Assembly: GCA_943330835.2 (NCBI GenBank)
Contig: CALQJH020000042.1
Location: 1 to 9,961 of the forward strand
From: Candidatus Kuenenia stuttgartensis
GTDB taxonomy: Bacteria; Bacteroidota; Bacteroidia; Chitinophagales; Chitinophagaceae
DNA length: 9,961 nucleotides
Direction of reading: 5' to 3'
The notes below the pieces were generated by a model. The model saw only the letters and a list, made by a program, of their open reading frames with translations, searched no databases and was not told the origin of the DNA. Positions within the stretch are counted from its first letter, which is position 1. Each line of letters opens with the position of its first letter. Shown here piece after piece: positions 6,547 to 9,961 of the stretch. The translations under genes and the position numbers were made by a program.

Positions 6547-8951
6547 GATTTTATAATTGATAATTTCAATAATTTCTCACTCCACTTTGATGTAATCATA
6601 GCAATCAGTACAATACTAATACTACTGACAGGCATTAATATAGCTGCGACAACAGGAGAGATTTTTCCTTGAACTGCTAATGAAATTCCTATTATATTAT
6701 ATAGTATCGAAACTGCAAATCCTATGGAAATATTAACTTTACTCATTCGCGTATATTTTAAGATTGATGGCAACTTATTAAGGGAAGATGCATCAATTAT
6801 TGCATCACAAGCAGGAGAAAATTGAGCGCTGTTTTCACTTACTGCAATTCCAACATTGGCCTGCATTAATGCTCCGGCATCGTTTAACCCATCTCCTATC
6901 ATCAATACATTCGCGCCTTTCTTTTGAAGTGCTTTTATATACTCCAATTTACCCTGTGGAGTTACTGAGAAATTAATAACTGTATCATTTCCAAAAATCT
7001 GTTGCAGTGTAGATTTTTCAGCATCATTGTCTCCAGACAAAACATGCAATCTGTATTTTTTTTTCAATTTTGAAACCATTTCATCCAATCCTTCACGATA
7101 AGGATGCACTATTTCAAAATAACCCTTATAGTTATCATTGATGTTTACATGAACAGCAGAACTTTTCAAGGAGTTATTCAATAAATCGGAAGCAGTAAAA
7201 TCACTATTTCCTAAACGCAATTCTGTTTCAGCAGTTTTTGCAAATATCCCTTTACCACCTTCTTCGCAATATGCTAAAAATGAAGGACTCACCATATTAG
7301 ATAGCACAGAAAAGTGACTGTTTAAAGAACGACTCAATACATGAGAAGAATTAGCCGTTGTATATTTAATCAAATCATTTTCCAAAGGCGAAAGAGGAAT
7401 GCCCCTATAATTTATTGCAGTCTTTTGCTGACTGGTAATCGTACCCGTTTTATCGAAAACGATATGATTGATTTTTGCAAGAGACTCTATCACAGTAGCA
7501 TTTTTAAGGAATAGTTGATGCTTACCTATAATTCGCATCATATTGCCGAAAGTGAAAGTTGCAGAAAGCAACAAAGAACAAGGACAAGCTATAATCAATA
7601 CAGAAGTGAGCACTAATAATACTTTTGAAGGGTCAGCCCATTGCCAATAAATAGAGGCTATAAACGCAATGGATAAGAGAACCAAGGTGAAATATTTACT
7701 CCATGGATGAATAAAAGAATCTTTTTTTTCTTTATTCTTTTCAAAGATGCTGTTGTTCCACAATTCAGTTAGATAACTCTGTGAGGGAATTTTTATAGCT
7801 CTTAGTAAAATAGAGGTGCCTAATTGTTTTCCACCAGCATATAATAAATCTCCAACATTTTTTTGTTGAGGTATATTTTCTCCATTTACAAAACTATAAT
7901 CGATATTGGCATCTCCTTCCATCAACAATGAATCTGCAGGAATCAAATCATTATTTCTAATTAAAATAATATCATTAATAGCTAATTTTGTAATAGGAAT
8001 ATTTTGTTCAATTCCGTTTTTTTTAATAGTTACTCCCAAAGGAAAATAAGATTGATATTTTCTATCAAAAGATAAAACATCGTAAGACTTATTTTGAAAC
8101 CATCTTCCAATCAACATAAAGAAAATAATACCAGTTCCTGAATCCAAATATCCAGAACCACAATTCGTGATAATTTCAAAATAACTTCTGGAAAATGTTA
8201 TGAGAATAGCCAAAGTAATTGGTATATCTATATTTATTTTCTTTTGCTTTAATCCGTTAATTGCACTTAAAAAAATGGAAGACGCACTGTAAATAAATAC
8301 GGGTATAGACAATAATAATATAACCCAGCTAAAAGTTTGTTGAAGTTCAGGGAGCTCTAAATTTCCTCTTGAAAAATATTCAGGAAAGCTTAGCATCATA
8401 ATATTGCTAAAACAAAAACCAGCAACGCCAATTTGTATGATTTGTTTTTTACTCGTGTTTTTTTCCTTAACACTAATTGCGTCCTGCATACTTATAGAAG
8501 GCTCATATCCAATGAAAGAAAGCAATTCAACGACTTTCCTTAAACTAATCAATTGTGGATTAAAAGAGAGGAAAATATTTTTCTCTTGGAAATTAACCCT
8601 CGATTGAATAATCCCCGATTCAATCTGATGAAGTTTTTCAAGCAAATAAATACAGGACAAACAATGAATTTGAGGTAAAGAAAACTTTACATTGATTTGA
8701 TGGCTGCTGTTAAATAAAATTAGTTTTGAAATAACACTCTCGTCATCAAGATAAGCAAATCTGTCTCCTTTGAATTTGCCTTTAACTTTAATCCCAGGAG
8801 TATTGTCTAATTGATAGTAATTGCAAAGTCCATTTTCACTCAGAAGTAAGTAGACATGTTTACAGCCATTGCAACAAAAATGATTACCATCTGAAACGAT
8901 ATCATCTATACAAAAATCTCCACAATGATAACAATTATATTTTCCTTTCAT
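6543..8951 (-). CDS. ccoI: Copper-transporting P1B-type ATPase for cbb3 assembly (CcoI/FixI)
   Basis: An 802-residue P-type ATPase that exports copper for maturation of cbb3 oxidase. From the N terminus it has a Cys-rich metal-binding domain typical of CcoI (Cys7, Cys10, Cys14, Cys26, Cys27, Cys30). An HMA domain with IHCLSC (Cys97, Cys100) and membrane helices follow. The actuator loop reads FVNGENIPQ at 354-362. The CPC metal site is at 456-458, the phosphorylated Asp500 in DKTGT, and GDGLND at 686-691. The last helices contain MPVSS (773-777). Two signatures deviate: TGE[SAP] is NGEN, and the nucleotide-domain HP motif is His537-Val538. The frame extends to a TTG at 8963, but the ATG at 8951 begins directly before the Cys cluster and is preferred. 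An 84-nt gap separates it from rrf2; its TGA overlaps the ccoS ATG. Confidence 0.93.
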   Translation of the reverse strand: MKGKYNCYHCGDFCIDDIVSDGNHFCCNGCKHVYLLLSENGLCNYYQLDNTPGIKVKGKFKGDRFAYLDDESVISKLILFNSSHQINVKFSLPQIHCLSCIYLLEKLHQIESGIIQSRVNFQEKNIFLSFNPQLISLRKVVELLSFIGYEPSISMQDAISVKEKNTSKKQIIQIGVAGFCFSNIMMLSFPEYFSRGNLELPELQQTFSWVILLLSIPVFIYSASSIFLSAINGLKQKKINIDIPITLAILITFSRSYFEIITNCGSGYLDSGTGIIFFMLIGRWFQNKSYDVLSFDRKYQSYFPLGVTIKKNGIEQNIPITKLAINDIILIRNNDLIPADSLLMEGDANIDYSFVNGENIPQQKNVGDLLYAGGKQLGTSILLRAIKIPSQSYLTELWNNSIFEKNKEKKDSFIHPWSKYFTLVLLSIAFIASIYWQWADPSKVLLVLTSVLIIACPCSLLLSATFTFGNMMRIIGKHQLFLKNATVIESLAKINHIVFDKTGTITSQQKTAINYRGIPLSPLENDLIKYTTANSSHVLSRSLNSHFSVLSNMVSPSFLAYCEEGGKGIFAKTAETELRLGNSDFTASDLLNNSLKSSAVHVNINDNYKGYFEIVHPYREGLDEMVSKLKKKYRLHVLSGDNDAEKSTLQQIFGNDTVINFSVTPQGKLEYIKALQKKGANVLMIGDGLNDAGALMQANVGIAVSENSAQFSPACDAIIDASSLNKLPSILKYTRMSKVNISIGFAVSILYNIIGISLAVQGKISPVVAAILMPVSSISIVLIAMITSKWSEKLLKLSIIKS

Positions 8952-9024
8952 AAAGACTAACAAAAAAACAAACTAAATCAAGTTTTATTAAATATATTAA
9001 TACCTTATTATCTTTATTTTTTCA

Positions 9025-9049
9025 TAAAAAACAAATTATTTGTTTTTTA
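9025..9049. repeat. Perfect 12-bp-arm palindrome across the rrf2 stop codon
   Basis: TAAAAAACAAAT at 9025-9036 and ATTTGTTTTTTA at 9038-9049 are exact reverse complements around a single central base. The TAA of rrf2 (9036-9038, read on the minus strand) lies at the centre. It sits about 75 bp upstream of the ccoI start. It could be a weak AT-rich terminator or attenuator between rrf2 and ccoI, or a protein-binding dyad. Its 25-bp size is in the range of Rrf2-dimer operators, but I cannot tell these apart. Confidence 0.5.
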
Positions 9050-9470
9050 GAAAGAACTTTCCGCTATCCAACTTCTCATTAAAGTCTGCAATAGTGTTGT
9101 TTTCTATCATTTTTATCAGACCTTTTTTGATCTCTTTAAATTCAAAATGAACTGGGCAAGGATTTTTTTCAGAACATACTTTCAAGCCTAGTACACAATC
9201 CTTATAAATCACATCTCCATCAATAGCTTTTACAATATCAGCCAAGGAGTTTTTCAAATCAAACTTGTCCATATAGAATCCTCCATTAGGTCCTTTAACA
9301 GAATGAATAAGCTTTCTTCTGCTGAGATCTTGCATAATCTTAGCCATGAAATGCTCTGGAGCATCTGTTCCTTTGGCTATTTCTTTAATGCCAACCCTTT
9401 GTTCTTCCTTTGATTTTTTAGCTACAAAAATCATCGCTTTAATGGCATATTCGCAAGATTTTGAAAACAT
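9036..9470 (-). CDS. Rrf2-family iron-sulfur transcriptional regulator
   Basis: A 144-residue cytoplasmic DNA-binding protein of the Rrf2 family (IscR/NsrR relatives). The N-terminal winged helix begins MFSKSCEYAIKAMIF. The recognition region includes IKEIAKGTDAPEHFMAKIMQDLSRRKLI, and the wing is VKGPNGGFYM. Three cysteines, Cys92, Cys99 and Cys105 (CVLGLKVC, then SEKNPCPVH), have CX6CX5C spacing and are the expected Fe-S ligands. Such regulators respond to Fe-S status, NO or oxygen. Being first in line and codirectional with the cbb3 operon, it is a likely regulator of it, and of itself; this is inference. The frame extends to a TTG at 9491, but the ATG at 9470 gives the canonical N terminus. 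A -7-like element lies just upstream. Confidence 0.9.
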   Translation of the reverse strand: MFSKSCEYAIKAMIFVAKKSKEEQRVGIKEIAKGTDAPEHFMAKIMQDLSRRKLIHSVKGPNGGFYMDKFDLKNSLADIVKAIDGDVIYKDCVLGLKVCSEKNPCPVHFEFKEIKKGLIKMIENNTIADFNEKLDSGKFFLKNK

Positions 9471-9488
9471 AGATTTTAATTTATGTAA

Positions 9489-9496
9489 CAAAGATA
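9489..9496 (-). promoter_or_regulatory. Candidate Bacteroidota -7 element for rrf2
   Basis: On the minus strand this reads TATCTTTG, a full match to the Bacteroidota -7 consensus TAnnTTTG. It lies 18 bp upstream of the preferred rrf2 ATG at 9470, which would give a short leader of roughly ten bases. No good TTTG/TTG -33 element was found at the expected distance; that region is T-rich (TCTTTTATTT). The element falls inside one arm of the 9490-9531 dyad, which suits repression by a protein bound there. Confidence 0.5.
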
Positions 9497-9531
9497 AAAA
9501 AATATTTTAAATAAAAGAGTTTTTTATCTTT
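9490..9531. repeat. 12-bp inverted repeat over the rrf2 promoter, candidate operator
   Basis: AAAGATAAAAAA at 9490-9501 and TTTTTTATCTTT at 9520-9531 are perfect reverse complements with an 18-nt AT-only-like spacer. The arms are 30 bp apart start to start, about three helical turns. One arm includes the -7 element of rrf2. Autoregulation by the Rrf2 protein is a reasonable reading but is inferred from position only. The AT richness raises the chance of a fortuitous repeat. Confidence 0.4.
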
Positions 9532-9818
9532 TTATATTCAATAAAATGTTTAAAATTAATAAATAATCGACCGAAATATCTATTACTGGGCTTTTTAATT
9601 AGTGGATAATTTAGTATTTCTTAATTAGATAAATTGTGAAATAATGGCTGATTCAAATACAGGATTACTCCAATCGAATAAAGCCCTACTATATTAATAA
9701 TTTCATTTACAAACCAAATAAAACTAGTCAAGCCTATAGCATATAAGATGCAATGCATTTTTTATTGTATTTTTATATTAGTAGGGCGGAACGATCATTT
9801 TAAAACAAGATTATAAAC
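9492..9818. other. Intergenic region between rrf2 and the divergent plus-strand gene
   Basis: AT-rich spacer of about 330 bp between oppositely oriented genes. Short start-to-stop frames exist (for example from the ATG at about 9643, 17 codons) but none looks like a gene. It holds the rrf2 promoter dyad on the left and the long-range GCCCTACTA/TAGTAGGGC inverted repeat on the right. No tRNA, terminator with a GC stem, or strong plus-strand promoter was recognised. The closest -7 resemblance for the plus-strand gene is TATTTTTA near 9768, which lacks the final G. Confidence 0.5.
9683..9787. repeat. Long-range 9-bp inverted repeat upstream of the plus-strand gene
   Basis: GCCCTACTA at 9683-9691 and TAGTAGGGC at 9779-9787 are perfect reverse complements separated by 87 nt. 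Similarity continues imperfectly inward (12 of 15 positions). They are among the few GC-containing words in this spacer. The right arm ends 31 bp before the start at 9819, so the pair lies in the probable promoter or leader region of that gene. Function unknown. Confidence 0.4.
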
Positions 9819-9961
9819 ATGAGTGAAGTCAGCAAATTGATTTATCAACTTAGTCCTTTCGTTGAAGATTGTTTAACAAAACAAAACAGGGCTTTCTCTT
9901 CATTCGAATATAACTACCTTCAGGAAGTAATCAACCAACACCAGATTCAATCTGTTCTTGA
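9819..9961 (+). CDS. Start of an unrecognised protein, cut by the window edge
   Basis: An open frame of 47 complete codons begins with ATG at 9819 and runs off the window. The visible part, starting MSEVSKLIYQLSPFVEDC, is polar to amphipathic, with no signal peptide, membrane segment or recognised motif, so a cytoplasmic helical N terminus is likely. I do not recognise the family. The region upstream of the ATG is A-rich with no clear Shine-Dalgarno sequence, as for the other genes here. It is transcribed away from rrf2 and is probably not part of the oxidase operon. The protein-like composition over 47 codons supports a real gene, but the evidence is limited. Confidence 0.6.
   Translation, partial: MSEVSKLIYQLSPFVEDCLTKQNRAFSSFEYNYLQEVINQHQIQSVL

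Noticed and set aside
8951..8963. TTG starts for ccoI, rrf2, ccoH and the first ccoG ORF
   Set aside because: In each case an ATG a few to 21 codons inside gives the family-typical N terminus and compact spacing; two of the TTG versions would overlap the preceding gene by tens of bases.
8952..9035. FNR/FixK-type box upstream of ccoI
   Set aside because: The minus strand has a TTGAT word but no matching ATCAA half at four-base spacing. Only a short AAACT/AGTTT pair is present there, too weak to call.

Overview
The window is an AT-rich stretch of a Bacteroidota genome. It is dominated by one nearly gapless operon on the minus strand for building a cbb3-type (class C heme-copper) cytochrome c oxidase. 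The phylum is inferred from four features: catalytic subunit and CcoO fused in one protein, a mono-heme CcoP with an extended N terminus, A-rich ribosome-binding regions without clear Shine-Dalgarno motifs, and a TAnnTTTG-type -7 element. A Chitinophagaceae/Sphingobacteriia-like member is plausible, but the sequence alone does not prove it.

In transcription order (high to low coordinates) the minus strand carries: an Rrf2-family Fe-S regulator (9036-9470); ccoI, a copper P-type ATPase (6543-8951); ccoS (6346-6546); a ccoN-ccoO fusion (4242-6356); ccoQ (4043-4231); ccoP (2890-4029); ccoG in two ORFs (2031-2888 and 1408-2034); ccoH (960-1394); and a SafE/DsbD_2-type membrane protein (253-963). 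Junctions downstream of ccoI are 1-13 nt gaps or 4-11 nt overlaps, so one transcript with translational coupling is likely. Four genes have longer TTG-initiated readings, but internal ATG codons fit family lengths and gene spacing better, and those are used here.

The genes form one pathway. CcoI exports copper to the outer side of the membrane, CcoG and CcoS handle copper reduction and cofactor insertion, and CcoH helps assembly. The SafE-like protein probably also handles metal. CcoNO, CcoQ and CcoP make up the oxidase that reduces O2 at low concentration. The Rrf2 protein, with three conserved-type cysteines, is a natural candidate for sensing O2, NO or Fe-S status for this operon.

The flanks are mostly non-coding. 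Positions 1-252 hold no convincing gene. Positions 9471-9818 hold the rrf2 promoter region and several inverted repeats. A plus-strand gene of unknown function starts at 9819 and runs off the window.

The main oddity is ccoG. Its membrane part and its dicluster-ferredoxin part are separate reading frames joined by an ATGA overlap, and the first part ends in an extra His/Cys tail. Other points are a long perfect palindrome across the rrf2 stop codon, a dyad over the rrf2 promoter, and two altered signature motifs in CcoI. No wholly new system is evident; this is a recognisable respiratory operon with a few unusual details.
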